Assembly: GCF_007097395.1 (NCBI RefSeq)
Contig: NZ_VKDC01000013.1
Span: forward strand, 1-64,000
Direction of reading: 5' to 3'
Length of the DNA: 64,000 bases
Source of the DNA: Fulvivirga sp. M361
GTDB taxonomy: Bacteria > Bacteroidota > Bacteroidia > Cytophagales > Cyclobacteriaceae
The notes under the pieces were generated by a model. It saw only the letters and a list, made by a program, of their open reading frames with translations. It was not told the origin of the DNA and did no database searches. The position numbers were made by a program, and so were the translations under genes. Positions 27,371 to 36,047 of this stretch are shown one piece after another (positions within the stretch are counted from its first letter, which is position 1; the number at the start of each line of letters is the position of its first letter).

Positions 27371-27427
27371 TTATTGATCGAAGAAATAAGTAGAAAATAT
27401 TTAATGATGATTTGGGTCCTTCAACGC

Positions 27428-28003
27428 TTATGTTGTCATTTCATTGATAATGGCATTCAACTTTTCCAGGTCAGGCCCATAGATCAGATGGACCAGTTTT
27501 TTTGTCAAAACATAAACAACTGAAATAAGTGGTATGGTAAACCCCAGTCGTATTATTTTATCGAAAGGTTCGATATGCGTCATGGCTATAAGATCGAACT
27601 GTATATTGAGATACAATGCAGCTATACCTAACGGGATAACCACTTCATACATTCGCATGTAAGTCTTTAAACGTCTCCAGACCTTGGTCACCACATGGTT
27701 AAATTTCTCCTCAAAATTTATCCGGTTCAGTAAGTAATACTTGATACGATAGTGTATGAATAAAGCGGCAGAGAGTATAATGATCTCGCTACTGATCAGG
27801 TAACGGTCCCTCAAACCTATGAGAAAAGTGGTAACGATCAGGGTGGCAGCGGTAAGGATCATGAACAGAGCGTCCCACCACATCTTGCGATTGATCCTGT
27901 TTACCGCGTCCTTCGTTTTGACTTCAAAGATATCATTGAGTTCAGAAGCACTGTATAGTACATCGGAAACGTCAAGTTTTGATTTGAGTTCATCCAGTTC
28001 CAT
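27428..28003 (-). CDS. Membrane protein encoded with a sigma factor (191 aa)
   Basis: This is an all-helical protein with about four membrane segments (ALFMILTAATLIVTTFLIG, LISSEIIILSAALFIHY, VVIPLGIAALYLN, FTIPLISVVYVLTKKLVHL). The N-terminal ~40 residues are soluble and acidic (MELDELKSKLDVSDVLYSASELNDIF). It starts 1 bp after the sigma stop. That arrangement and the soluble N-terminus fit a membrane-bound anti-sigma factor, but no known anti-sigma motif is visible, so this is inference. Confidence 0.65.
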   Translation of the reverse strand: MELDELKSKLDVSDVLYSASELNDIFEVKTKDAVNRINRKMWWDALFMILTAATLIVTTFLIGLRDRYLISSEIIILSAALFIHYRIKYYLLNRINFEEKFNHVVTKVWRRLKTYMRMYEVVIPLGIAALYLNIQFDLIAMTHIEPFDKIIRLGFTIPLISVVYVLTKKLVHLIYGPDLEKLNAIINEMTT

Positions 28004-28004
28004 G

Positions 28005-28538
28005 TTATGATACGTTCATGATGGTTTTTAATTTCTTCTTAATACGGTTAAGTCTTACGCCTACGTTGGTTTCAGTGATTCCAATGATCTCCGATATTTC
28101 CTGGTAGGATCTTTCATCCAGGTAAAGCGTTAATATCCCTCGTTCAGCCGCATTTAATTGGTGAATAGCAGTGTTGAGGTGTTCCAGCTCATACGTTGAT
28201 TCAGCTTCGTTGCGCGTAGCGTAAGGAGGTAATTCATGCGTACCGAGTAGCCTCGTTTTACGGCGTTTTTTGAAATCAGACATTGCAGTATATAAGGCTA
28301 CACGATACATCCATGTTGTAATTTTGGCCTGTCCTTTAAAGGAAGGGTACGCCTTCCATAGCTGCAATACTACCTCCTGGAACAGGTCGTTGTGATCACT
28401 TCTATGATCCACATACATACGGCATACTTTGTGGATCAGGTTTTGATGCTTGTCCACTAGCTCAACAAATTTGCGTTCGGTTTCCTTCAACGGCTCAACA
28501 TTTTCCTGATTTATTTGTATGCTAAATAGAGGAATCAT
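28005..28538 (-). CDS. Sigma-70 family (ECF) RNA polymerase sigma factor
   Basis: This 177-aa sigma factor has region 2 (YVDHRSDHNDLFQEVVLQLW, AKITTWMYRVALYTAMSDFKK) and region 4 (LNAAERGILTLYLDERSYQEISEIIGITETNVGVRLNRIKKKL). It heads a two-gene unit with the membrane protein downstream. Its promoter lies in the 57-bp spacer shared with the divergent 28596 gene. Confidence 0.9.
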   Translation of the reverse strand: MIPLFSIQINQENVEPLKETERKFVELVDKHQNLIHKVCRMYVDHRSDHNDLFQEVVLQLWKAYPSFKGQAKITTWMYRVALYTAMSDFKKRRKTRLLGTHELPPYATRNEAESTYELEHLNTAIHQLNAAERGILTLYLDERSYQEISEIIGITETNVGVRLNRIKKKLKTIMNVS

Positions 28539-28595
28539 TACAAAAACCGTAAATTATTTTTGTAAAGTGTATGTTTTCATTCTTTTTGATTTCAT

Positions 28596-29084
28596 ATGAA
28601 TTATACTAACTTCGGTCACAACAGCCTAAGCAAGATGAATAAAGGGATTAAGTATATGATGATACTCATTATGAGTATGGTATGGCAATATGGTGTTGCA
28701 CAAGACGATGAAAACGGCTCTCAAAATAGTCTTTTTTATTACAGTGGTACTATAGGAGAGGTACAGAAAGTGGAATTTAACCTTCAGGTGACGGGATTGG
28801 TCATTACGGGTTCTTATATACTTGAAAAAACCGGTGATCTGTTTTTATTCAACGGAAGAATGAATGCAGAGAAGTCTGATATGGGTATACGTATTTATAA
28901 CCAGAATAATGTTTACATAGCCTCTATGGAGGCAAGTCTCTTTTCCGATACGGATAATTTCGCTAAGACGATCAAAGGTATATGGAGAAGCGCTGATCTG
29001 AAAGAAGAATTTGATGTGGGCCTGACAAAACAAGCCGAACTGGCCGTTGTGATTGAGGATGAGGTCATCAATGAAGCAGGCTGA
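28596..29084 (+). CDS. Secreted hypothetical protein (162 aa)
   Basis: A signal peptide ends near WQYGVAQ. The signal may really begin at the internal ATG at 28635 (MNKGIKYMMILIM), because the first 13 residues are polar. The mature part is a run of beta strands (FYYSGTIGEVQKVEFNLQV, GLVITGSYILEKTGDLFLFNG) that resembles small outer-membrane-associated sandwich or barrel proteins. No family is recognised. It is divergent from the sigma factor gene and could be its target. Confidence 0.6.
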   Translation: MNYTNFGHNSLSKMNKGIKYMMILIMSMVWQYGVAQDDENGSQNSLFYYSGTIGEVQKVEFNLQVTGLVITGSYILEKTGDLFLFNGRMNAEKSDMGIRIYNQNNVYIASMEASLFSDTDNFAKTIKGIWRSADLKEEFDVGLTKQAELAVVIEDEVINEAG

Positions 29085-29186
29085 TCTAACCTGTATTCCA
29101 CTAGTGTTTTCTTAAAATTAATTAAAGGTTACTGTAACAAAAGTGCATAGATACAAGTCTTTATAGTATCATCCATTACATAGACC

Positions 29187-29426
29187 ATGTTGAATCATGT
29201 AAAGTCGCAATTGCGTAAGATCTCATTAAGTGGCATTGTTATTTGTTTTATCATAGTTTCAGTAGTTTGCTGGTCTGAAGTATTTAGTGATTCACAATCC
29301 TCTTTTGTTGTTGTAGAGCAGGTCTCGAACCCTGGTTCGGATAAAAGTCAGCATAAGTCGATAAAGGGTATATTACCATCGGGTATATTGGTTATTCTGG
29401 TACGCTATTTTTATAAGAAGCGATGA
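29187..29426 (+). CDS. Small hypothetical protein with one N-terminal hydrophobic helix (79 aa)
   Basis: The first 30 residues contain one hydrophobic helix (SGIVICFIIVSVVCW) and the last 20 include another short one ending in basic residues (GILVILVRYFYKKR). No family is recognised. It may be a small membrane protein cotranscribed with the 28596 gene, or a chance frame. The MFS gene ends 9 bp downstream on the other strand. Confidence 0.4.
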   Translation: MLNHVKSQLRKISLSGIVICFIIVSVVCWSEVFSDSQSSFVVVEQVSNPGSDKSQHKSIKGILPSGILVILVRYFYKKR

Positions 29427-29434
29427 TGACCTTT

Positions 29435-30646
29435 TTAAACTTCTGAAACTACCTTCAGTTTCCTGGCTATTAATAATGCTATCAGGCTGAACGCAACTGT
29501 AACATAACCTACAATATCATAATTGACCAACGTTGTTACTTCCGGGTTTATACTGGGTTCTGACTCTGTAATGATCGCACCTGCCATTAGTGCTGCCAGT
29601 CCCGAGGCGATCTGCTGTACAGATGATCTTATGCTCATAAAACTACCACGGTTTTCAGGTTTGATAACGGAAGTCACCATTGTAGTGGACGGAATTATCC
29701 GGCCGTTGGCAAGGACGAAGAAGGCGCCTGTTACGATCAGTGCCTGCCAGAGAGGAACAGGCCGGAGGTGTGTCACGATAAGAACCGGTATCAATACCAG
29801 TAACGCGCTTATGGTAAATACTTTTTCACGCCCATATTTATCCGCCAGCTTTCCTACACGTGGTGACGTGAAGATAGTGATTCCACCACCTATGAGATAA
29901 ATGTAAGCGAGCTCACCTTCACTGAACCCAACATTACCTACCATATAAGGTGCTATAAACGGGATGATCGTAAAATGACCCAGCATGAGAATAGCTGTAA
30001 AAAGAAGCGCCATGAGCGGATTTTTACGTCCAAAAATGGTCTTCAATATTTTCAACGGTGATTGTTTTTGATCTCTGTCAGTCATATGAGTACGCATAGA
30101 CGGAATAAAAAGGGTGATAAGCAAGCCAATGAGTATGCCGATTCCACCAAGAAATAAAAACGGTGCATGCCAGCTGAATACAGAAGCTAAATAAAGCCCG
30201 AGAGGAACGCCGGCTACAGAAGCTATCGAAAAAGAAGCCATTACAAACCCTATGGCCGCGGCCCTTCTATCTAATGGAATAGCGTCACTCACAATGGATA
30301 GTACCAACGCACCAAGTACACCGCCAAATGCACCGGCAACAGATCGTGTAATAAGCAGTAACTCGTAGGTAGTAGCAAAAGCGCAGGTTAGTGTACCTCC
30401 TATAAAACCAAAATAGATGAAAATGAGGCTTGTTTTTCGATCATAGCGATCAATGAAAAAAGCAGCCAGAAAACCCGAAGCGCCGGCGGAAAAGGTATAA
30501 GATGACACTAAAAAGCTGAATTGCGCCGGACTGATATTGAATATGCGCATGAGCTGTGAGCCCAGGGGCATCATGATCATAAAGTCCAGAATATGTGTAA
30601 AAAGTGCAGCGGCCAGTACCAGGAGGAAAGTTCTCTCTTTGGACAT
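29435..30646 (-). CDS. MFS transporter (drug/sugar efflux type)
   Basis: This 403-aa major facilitator has about twelve membrane helices. The cytoplasmic loop motif FFIDRYDRKTSLI between helices 2 and 3 and the repeat FGGVLGALVLSIVSD are typical of the DHA1/AraJ-like exporters. A second half starts near residue 200 after a polar loop. The substrate is unknown. It is single, with no regulator next to it. Confidence 0.88.
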   Translation of the reverse strand: MSKERTFLLVLAAALFTHILDFMIMMPLGSQLMRIFNISPAQFSFLVSSYTFSAGASGFLAAFFIDRYDRKTSLIFIYFGFIGGTLTCAFATTYELLLITRSVAGAFGGVLGALVLSIVSDAIPLDRRAAAIGFVMASFSIASVAGVPLGLYLASVFSWHAPFLFLGGIGILIGLLITLFIPSMRTHMTDRDQKQSPLKILKTIFGRKNPLMALLFTAILMLGHFTIIPFIAPYMVGNVGFSEGELAYIYLIGGGITIFTSPRVGKLADKYGREKVFTISALLVLIPVLIVTHLRPVPLWQALIVTGAFFVLANGRIIPSTTMVTSVIKPENRGSFMSIRSSVQQIASGLAALMAGAIITESEPSINPEVTTLVNYDIVGYVTVAFSLIALLIARKLKVVSEV

Positions 30647-30698
30647 AAAGGTGGTGAAGGTATTTAAAATTAAGGAGAGATAGACCTGCTGCAGGCAC

Positions 30699-31430
30699 TT
30701 AGTTTTTTAATAGTGCGCTGAACGGATCTTGACCACTGGTAAATTCTAATATAGTATCAGCTGTGGCAATTCCGGTAATTTCCAATTCAAACATACCGCT
30801 GTGCAGCGATGCCAGTTTCACCCCGTTAGTATAGGTGTCCCAGGACTCCCATGAGAACTCCATCCCCCCAATAGGTATTATATTTACCCACATTTTCCAG
30901 GCTACCGGCAAACCTTCGTCGTCTACTATCCATAGATAACTATCACCTGGTGTGACACCACCGGATTGATAGGTGACCAGCAAGGCGTCTCCCCGATCTG
31001 TTTTGACTAACTCTCTTTTCGTGCCCGGATCCCTTAATTTAAACGGAGCTACTAACCAAAAGGAATCATTTGCAAAGTATGACCATGCCTTTTCTAATAA
31101 GTCCTCAGTTTCTTTACCGGCAACCAGTGCTTCATTTTGGTAAGCCAGTCCTGCCTGTGTCTCTGGATTTAATAGTACCTTATAATCATCCCAGAGTAGT
31201 TCTACCAAATTTCTTTTTTTGTCCCAAAGAAAGTGATGACTATCTCTAAACGACCATTTTACAGCTCCAACCTTGGTCCAACCCTGGTAGTTAACGGCAG
31301 TCAATATTTTATTTGCCAACTGCTCGGCTTCCACTCCACTTTTACCATCAGGTCTCGGTTCATTGACCAATATAAAGGTAATCAGGAGGGTAGCTAGTAT
31401 AATAACAATTATAATTAGTATTTTTCTCAT
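30699..31430 (-). CDS. Membrane-anchored or secreted hypothetical protein (243 aa)
   Basis: The N-terminus is one long hydrophobic segment (ILIIIVIILATLLITFILV), which acts as an anchor or uncleaved signal. The rest is a soluble domain with many aromatic residues (WTKVGAVKWSFRDSHHFLWD, WKMWVNIIPIGGMEFSWESW) suggesting a beta-rich periplasmic fold that could carry lipid or lipoprotein-like ligands. I do not recognise the family. It is codirectional with the MFS gene (52-bp gap) and may be in its operon. Confidence 0.6.
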   Translation of the reverse strand: MRKILIIIVIILATLLITFILVNEPRPDGKSGVEAEQLANKILTAVNYQGWTKVGAVKWSFRDSHHFLWDKKRNLVELLWDDYKVLLNPETQAGLAYQNEALVAGKETEDLLEKAWSYFANDSFWLVAPFKLRDPGTKRELVKTDRGDALLVTYQSGGVTPGDSYLWIVDDEGLPVAWKMWVNIIPIGGMEFSWESWDTYTNGVKLASLHSGMFELEITGIATADTILEFTSGQDPFSALLKN

Positions 31431-31583
31431 GAGAATGTTTTAATAAACGTTCTGATTTCCTGGTACTGGATCGTTATGTCACTTCTTAAACTAATTGAGA
31501 GACGGATTTTTTGAAAAAAGACTTTTTAAAACCATTGTTCTTTGTTTTTTTTATACCAGGTTAGTTCACTAAATCGAAATCAT

Positions 31584-31889
31584 ATGGCTATCAAAAAACA
31601 ATTCTTCAAAACAAAACCGACGGCAAAAGTAACACTAAGTATACCGAAAACGGCGGTTAAAGGCGCTAAAAAAGTAGAGCTTTTCGGTGATTTCACTGGC
31701 TGGTCCAGTGGTATTAAAATGACGAAACAAAAGGACGGTTCATTTAAAGCTTCCGTAGACCTTGATCCATCAGGGGAATATCAATTCCGGTACCTCATAG
31801 ACAATAAGAGATGGGAAAATGATTGGAAAGCGGATAAATATGTAAGTAACGGAGTTTCCTTAGAAGAGAATTCAGTGATCGTTTTTTAA
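31584..31889 (+). CDS. Small isolated CBM48 / isoamylase early-set domain protein
   Basis: This 101-aa protein is almost only a glycogen-binding CBM48-like fold: VELFGDFTGWSSGIKMTKQKDGSFKASVDL, then YQFRYLIDNKRWENDW. The frame is open from 31542, but the ATG at 31584 (MAIKKQFFKTKP) gives a normal basic N-terminus. It has no catalytic domain and no signal peptide, so it should be cytoplasmic. It lies next to extracellular starch-degrading enzymes. A role in binding cytoplasmic glycogen or regulating such enzymes is inference. Confidence 0.85.
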   Translation: MAIKKQFFKTKPTAKVTLSIPKTAVKGAKKVELFGDFTGWSSGIKMTKQKDGSFKASVDLDPSGEYQFRYLIDNKRWENDWKADKYVSNGVSLEENSVIVF

Positions 31890-31907
31890 CGATATCATTT
31901 GCAAAAA

Positions 31908-32339
31908 TCACTGTTTAGCCTCAATATTTTGAGGCTTTTTGTTTTTTAGCTCAATACTTAATTTGAACTGAGCCCTTTTTATGGTTACCGCCCGGTAAGA
32001 AAATTGAGTAAGCCAGATCAATCCTATTAAAACACAAATTGTTCCTAAGATCATCAAAGAGAATTGTCCGGTTTCCACCAACATATTTTGAGAAGTACCC
32101 AGGCCGCCAATTAAGCCTGCCAGAACATAAGCTGCTGAACTGATATAAAGACTGGAAAGGGATTTATTCAGCAGATGTATCTGACTTATTTTCTTTTCAA
32201 TAATGGTATGAAAGGCGTTGTCATGTTCATGGATCAGCATGGAGAGTTCCCCACTCAATGAATTCATCAGGTTAGAGGTAGACATTATTAACAGCCCTAC
32301 TCCCGGGAGTAATGTAACAGGTATGTACCATTCTGTCAT
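31908..32339 (-). CDS. DUF2721-like membrane protein (143 aa)
   Basis: The protein has an N-terminal membrane helix (PVTLLPGVGLLIMSTSNLM), a polar helical stretch (LSGELSMLIHEHDNAFHTIIEKKISQIHLL), two more membrane helices near residues 65-110, and a basic tail. The pattern resembles DUF2721 proteins. The codon before the ATG at 32339 is a GTG. Its last codons overlap a terminator hairpin (31918-31940) that serves the convergent CBM48 gene. Confidence 0.55.
   Translation of the reverse strand: MTEWYIPVTLLPGVGLLIMSTSNLMNSLSGELSMLIHEHDNAFHTIIEKKISQIHLLNKSLSSLYISSAAYVLAGLIGGLGTSQNMLVETGQFSLMILGTICVLIGLIWLTQFSYRAVTIKRAQFKLSIELKNKKPQNIEAKQ
31918..31940 (+). terminator. Rho-independent terminator of the CBM48 gene
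   Basis: The hairpin gcctcaa-tatt-ttgaggc (31918-31935) is followed by five T and, after one G, more T. It ends the plus-strand CBM48 transcript and lies within the 3' end of the convergent DUF2721-like gene. Confidence 0.7.
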
Positions 32340-32435
32340 CACACAACTAAGTTATTGAATAATAGATGAAATAAGAGAAAAAAGCAAATTTGGACATGGT
32401 AATGCCTGCTATTCTCTTTTTTTGCTTACTGGTTA

Positions 32436-32480
32436 AACCCGGACCCAATGCCGTTTAGTTAAGGGCATTGGGCCCGGGTT
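32436..32480 (-). terminator. Hairpin after the pullulanase gene
   Basis: The 17-bp arms aacccggacccaatgcc and ggcattgggcccgggtt differ at one position that is a G-U pair in minus-strand RNA. An 11-nt loop separates them. The hairpin lies 45-89 bp past the pullulanase stop. A weak T run (TTTAACC) follows in that direction. Confidence 0.6.
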
Positions 32481-32524
32481 AAAATGTGAAATTAGTCTAA
32501 GATCAAAGTTGAATGCAGGTGTAT

Positions 32525-35224
32525 TTACTCTCTTACCCACATTTTAAACGAAGCGGCAGGTAATGTGAAATTTGTTGCGTTTCCGGGAGTAGGTTTCCTG
32601 AAGACGCTATCATCTTTTACTCCTTTTTGAACATTGACCGAATCATTATTTCCGATCAACTTCCATTTACCTTCCGGAAACTTCAGGTTTTCAAATGTCA
32701 GAGGTTCTTCCGCTACATTTATCAATACCATTACTTTATCTCCTGCAATGTATCCCAGCAATCGATTATCATTCGGTTCTATCCATTGAAAATGATCCTG
32801 AGGGACGGCCCCGCTTATTTTGAATACATCTGCATAGTCACTATTTCTAAATTCATTCAGGCCTTTCCAAAAAGCATACATGCCTGCATAGTCGAGTGCG
32901 CCATCTTTCTTCGTTTTGCCTACATTATCCCATAGAAACTGATTGGCACGCCGCATATTATATGTGTCGCGTTTGCCATGCAGATACACCTTAACACCAT
33001 TTGTCATTTCTTTTTCCACTTCTTCCAAAGGGCCATGTGCTTTGCTGCGCATGATCTCCGTGCCTCCATGTAATACGATAGGCCCCATGCTCGTATAAAG
33101 CATTACCGCTGCCAGCTTGATACGGTCTTCATCGGCACCGGTACGGCCGTCCCATTCTTCATTTTTAGAGAGCTGATCTGCCAGCGCCCAGTTATCGTGG
33201 ATGTCAAGGTAGTTAATACCGCTTGCGGTAGTCTTATCTTCTGCAAATTGATTACTCAACCCTTTTTTTACATCTTCTCTCAAATCTCCATGGCCACCGG
33301 CATAACCGCGGTCTGTTTCCTTATTTGCGATATCAAAAACCGGCCCTTTGAAAGCGTTGCGACTTTCATCCTGGAAAAAAGTGATGGGAGAGTCTTCTTT
33401 GTACCAATCCCAGGCCGGGTTAGCTTCATATTCCGGGTCATTGCTGCCAATCCAAGGCTCGCCATAAACGATCTTATCTTCTCCCAGGGCCTGCTTTAAC
33501 GCAATCAGTGTTTGTTCATCAATTTGCCCGGCCAGATCGATCCGGAAGCCATCTATGCCAAACTCTTCAATGAGCTGAGTGCACTGGTCAATCAACCAAC
33601 GCTGTACCATGGGCCTGTTTTCAGTTTTTACCTCGTTACCATATTCACCTATATGATCAAGATCTTTAGTGCGATAGTAGTAGATTTTATCCAATACATT
33701 AAAATGAAAAAACCAGCTGCCACCATCCATATTTTCAGCCGTATGATTAGGCACTATATCAATAATTACGGCAATATCTTTATCATGAAATGCCTGGACC
33801 AGGTCTCTGAATTGATTTCTCTCTGCACCGGGCTCTGTACCGCGTTGACGAAAGCGGGACTCAATGGCAAAGCAATGAGAGGTACGGTAACCCCATTGGT
33901 AATTTTCCTCGCTGATACCTTGCTCAATCATATAAGGATCATCTTTGAAAGAAGCTTTCCATATTTCATCCGGGTAGTGGAGGTATTCCTGGACAGGCAT
34001 AAGATGTACCGTGTTAATGCCCAGGTCCAACAAATAATCGAAGCCAACTTTATAGCCTTTTTTATTTTTCAATCCTGGCATTACCATGGCGGGTAGTGTG
34101 CCTTTTAGATCGTCATTTACCGGTAACAGGTCTGTAAAATCTTGAAGGTGCACCTCATAGGCGATTACATCTTCCATTTTTGGGATGCCATTTTTCAAAG
34201 GTGTGGCAGGTATGGTTTTATTCCAAACGCGGCATTTGCCCCAGGTGTCATCACTTACCCGGGCATAAGGGTCGCTGATGTGTATAGGGTTGGTCTCATA
34301 GAAATGATTGCCTGGCTCATCGGCACCATGTACTGTGAAATCGTAATATACCCCTTTCAGGTTATCGTCTACATAGGCTTCCCATACGCCATCTATGTCT
34401 TTTTTCATATCGAGCACCTGGAACGCCTTTTCATCTTTGGCACGTTGATATAAATACAGTTTGACACCTTCAGCTCTTGGGGAAAATATTCTGAAAACAG
34501 TGCGTTTTCCATCTACCAAATTGGCCCCTAAATCTTTGTCAGAATACAATGACCTAAACCAACCGTCGTAGGAACAAACCGTTTTTAACTGTTGGTCAGG
34601 TAACTCTAAAAAGTAGACTTTACGTATGTCCAGTTCACCTGCCGGTTTGATCAATGTCTTGGTATCGGTATTGGGCAGTATCGCTTCTATTTTGATCTCT
34701 TCTCCCAGGGAGTTGGTCAGTTTATATTTGTTTGGATCAAAAGACCGGTCTACACCTTTGACATCTATCCATATAGTGCGAGCATCGTAAATTTCAGCTT
34801 TTAATTCAGGAGGTTCAACGCCCATCATAAAGATCAGGTTACCTCCCTGTACATTGGGGGCTTCTGTTGGAGGGTCCAGCCACAGTCCTTCGTTAACCCT
34901 GAATTTAAAAGGGGATGAAGGTTTTATGGCATCTTCCACTGTGAGCGTCCAGATGCCATTCTCATGGTGTTGTAAAGCCCAGGGTGTTTCATCCATACCA
35001 TGGTCCCATGCATTGAAAGCGCCGGATATTACTACACGTTGTAAGTCATTAAGACCATATTTTCCTTCATCAAAAATGAATATAGTGTTATTATTTCCGG
35101 AGCTGTACCCTTGTAAGCGTTCCTGGTCGGTAAACTGTGCCATGGATGGAGTGGACATAAAAGTATTAAGGAATAGAATGGTGACAAATTGAATGATCAA
35201 GGTCATGGATATTGGTTTGTTCAT
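32525..35224 (-). CDS. Secreted pullulanase-like GH13 enzyme
   Basis: This 899-aa enzyme probably splits alpha-1,6 bonds in pullulan or starch. In order it shows a signal peptide (cut near PSMAQ), a carbohydrate-binding/starch-associated module (ISGAFNAWDHGMDETPWALQ), a CBM48-type module (GKRTVFRIFSPRAEGVKLYLY), and the GH13 barrel. The catalytic segments are VIIDIVPNHTAEN, the nucleophile Asp in GIDGFRIDLAG (near 560), Glu in VYGEPW (near 590) and Asp in LDIHDN (near 672). The frame opens at a GTG (35245), but the ATG at 35224 begins a proper signal peptide 1 bp after the preceding gene. The final domain is the C-terminal beta sandwich. Confidence 0.9.
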   Translation of the reverse strand: MNKPISMTLIIQFVTILFLNTFMSTPSMAQFTDQERLQGYSSGNNNTIFIFDEGKYGLNDLQRVVISGAFNAWDHGMDETPWALQHHENGIWTLTVEDAIKPSSPFKFRVNEGLWLDPPTEAPNVQGGNLIFMMGVEPPELKAEIYDARTIWIDVKGVDRSFDPNKYKLTNSLGEEIKIEAILPNTDTKTLIKPAGELDIRKVYFLELPDQQLKTVCSYDGWFRSLYSDKDLGANLVDGKRTVFRIFSPRAEGVKLYLYQRAKDEKAFQVLDMKKDIDGVWEAYVDDNLKGVYYDFTVHGADEPGNHFYETNPIHISDPYARVSDDTWGKCRVWNKTIPATPLKNGIPKMEDVIAYEVHLQDFTDLLPVNDDLKGTLPAMVMPGLKNKKGYKVGFDYLLDLGINTVHLMPVQEYLHYPDEIWKASFKDDPYMIEQGISEENYQWGYRTSHCFAIESRFRQRGTEPGAERNQFRDLVQAFHDKDIAVIIDIVPNHTAENMDGGSWFFHFNVLDKIYYYRTKDLDHIGEYGNEVKTENRPMVQRWLIDQCTQLIEEFGIDGFRIDLAGQIDEQTLIALKQALGEDKIVYGEPWIGSNDPEYEANPAWDWYKEDSPITFFQDESRNAFKGPVFDIANKETDRGYAGGHGDLREDVKKGLSNQFAEDKTTASGINYLDIHDNWALADQLSKNEEWDGRTGADEDRIKLAAVMLYTSMGPIVLHGGTEIMRSKAHGPLEEVEKEMTNGVKVYLHGKRDTYNMRRANQFLWDNVGKTKKDGALDYAGMYAFWKGLNEFRNSDYADVFKISGAVPQDHFQWIEPNDNRLLGYIAGDKVMVLINVAEEPLTFENLKFPEGKWKLIGNNDSVNVQKGVKDDSVFRKPTPGNATNFTLPAASFKMWVRE

Positions 35225-35225
35225 T

Positions 35226-36023
35226 TTAGCAAATGTTGATTTCACCTACCAGGTAGGTTGTGGCTTTTCCGGAGATAAAGACACGGCCAGACTTCAGGCT
35301 GCAGTGTAACTCTCCACCTCTTTTGGACCGTTGCTGGGCGTTAAGTATATTTTTGTTAAGCTCATTTGCCCAATAAGGTACCAGGGAGGTGTGAGCGGAG
35401 CCGGTTACCGGATCTTCATCAACTCCTGCAGCCGGAGCAAAAAAACGTGATACAAAATCATATTTTTTGCTGCGGCAGGTAGCGATAACCCCCCGGACTT
35501 TAAATTGAGCTAATGCCCGGAAATCCGGTGATAACTGATCGAGAGTTTCCTGGTCTTTTACTACAACCAGGTAGTCCGTTTTACCCTTGTAGCATGCGGT
35601 CAGAGTGGTGCCCAAGGCTTCTGAAAGGCCCTCCGGTACGGTCACTTTTTGTAGTTCATCGCATGGAAAATCCAGGGTAAGTTGATCTCCTTGCCTGAAC
35701 ACTTTTAATGGACCGGCGTTTTTTGTTTGAAAAACGATCTCGTCCGCTTCATATCCTAAATGATGATAAAGCACGTGGGCAGAAGCCAGAGTGGCATGAC
35801 CGCAGAGATCTACCTCTACCAACGGAGTAAACCACCTGAGTTCATAATGGTCCTTTACAGGGACAAAAAAAGCCGTTTCAGCAAGATTATTCTCTGCTGC
35901 TATTTTTTGCATAACGTCATCCTCAATCCAGGACCTCAACGGACAAACGGCTGCAGGGTTACCACTGAACAACGTGCTGGCAAAAGCGTCGACCTGATAT
36001 AAGGGCAGTTTATCAATAGCCAT
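35226..36023 (-). CDS. PhzF family isomerase-like protein
   Basis: This 265-aa protein has the diaminopimelate-epimerase-like PhzF fold. It starts YQVDAFASTLFSGNPAAVCPL and contains the conserved catalytic Glu in NLAETAFFV, the segment GHATLASAHVL, and DEDPVTGSAHTSLVPYW. Members act as isomerases on small metabolites, and the substrate here is unknown. The first ATG is at 36023 (a TTG lies two codons upstream). It sits between the two glycosidases and is codirectional with them, yet its function need not be linked. Confidence 0.9.
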   Translation of the reverse strand: MAIDKLPLYQVDAFASTLFSGNPAAVCPLRSWIEDDVMQKIAAENNLAETAFFVPVKDHYELRWFTPLVEVDLCGHATLASAHVLYHHLGYEADEIVFQTKNAGPLKVFRQGDQLTLDFPCDELQKVTVPEGLSEALGTTLTACYKGKTDYLVVVKDQETLDQLSPDFRALAQFKVRGVIATCRSKKYDFVSRFFAPAAGVDEDPVTGSAHTSLVPYWANELNKNILNAQQRSKRGGELHCSLKSGRVFISGKATTYLVGEINIC

Positions 36024-36047
36024 TTTCAATAAAAAACAGGTACGCTA

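Noticed and set aside
29523-29900. 125-codon plus-strand ORF
   Set aside because: It is antisense to the MFS transporter gene and mirrors its codon pattern.
33512-34096. 194-codon plus-strand ORF
   Set aside because: It lies wholly antisense to the pullulanase gene, whose family motifs are unambiguous; the reverse frame has no family features.
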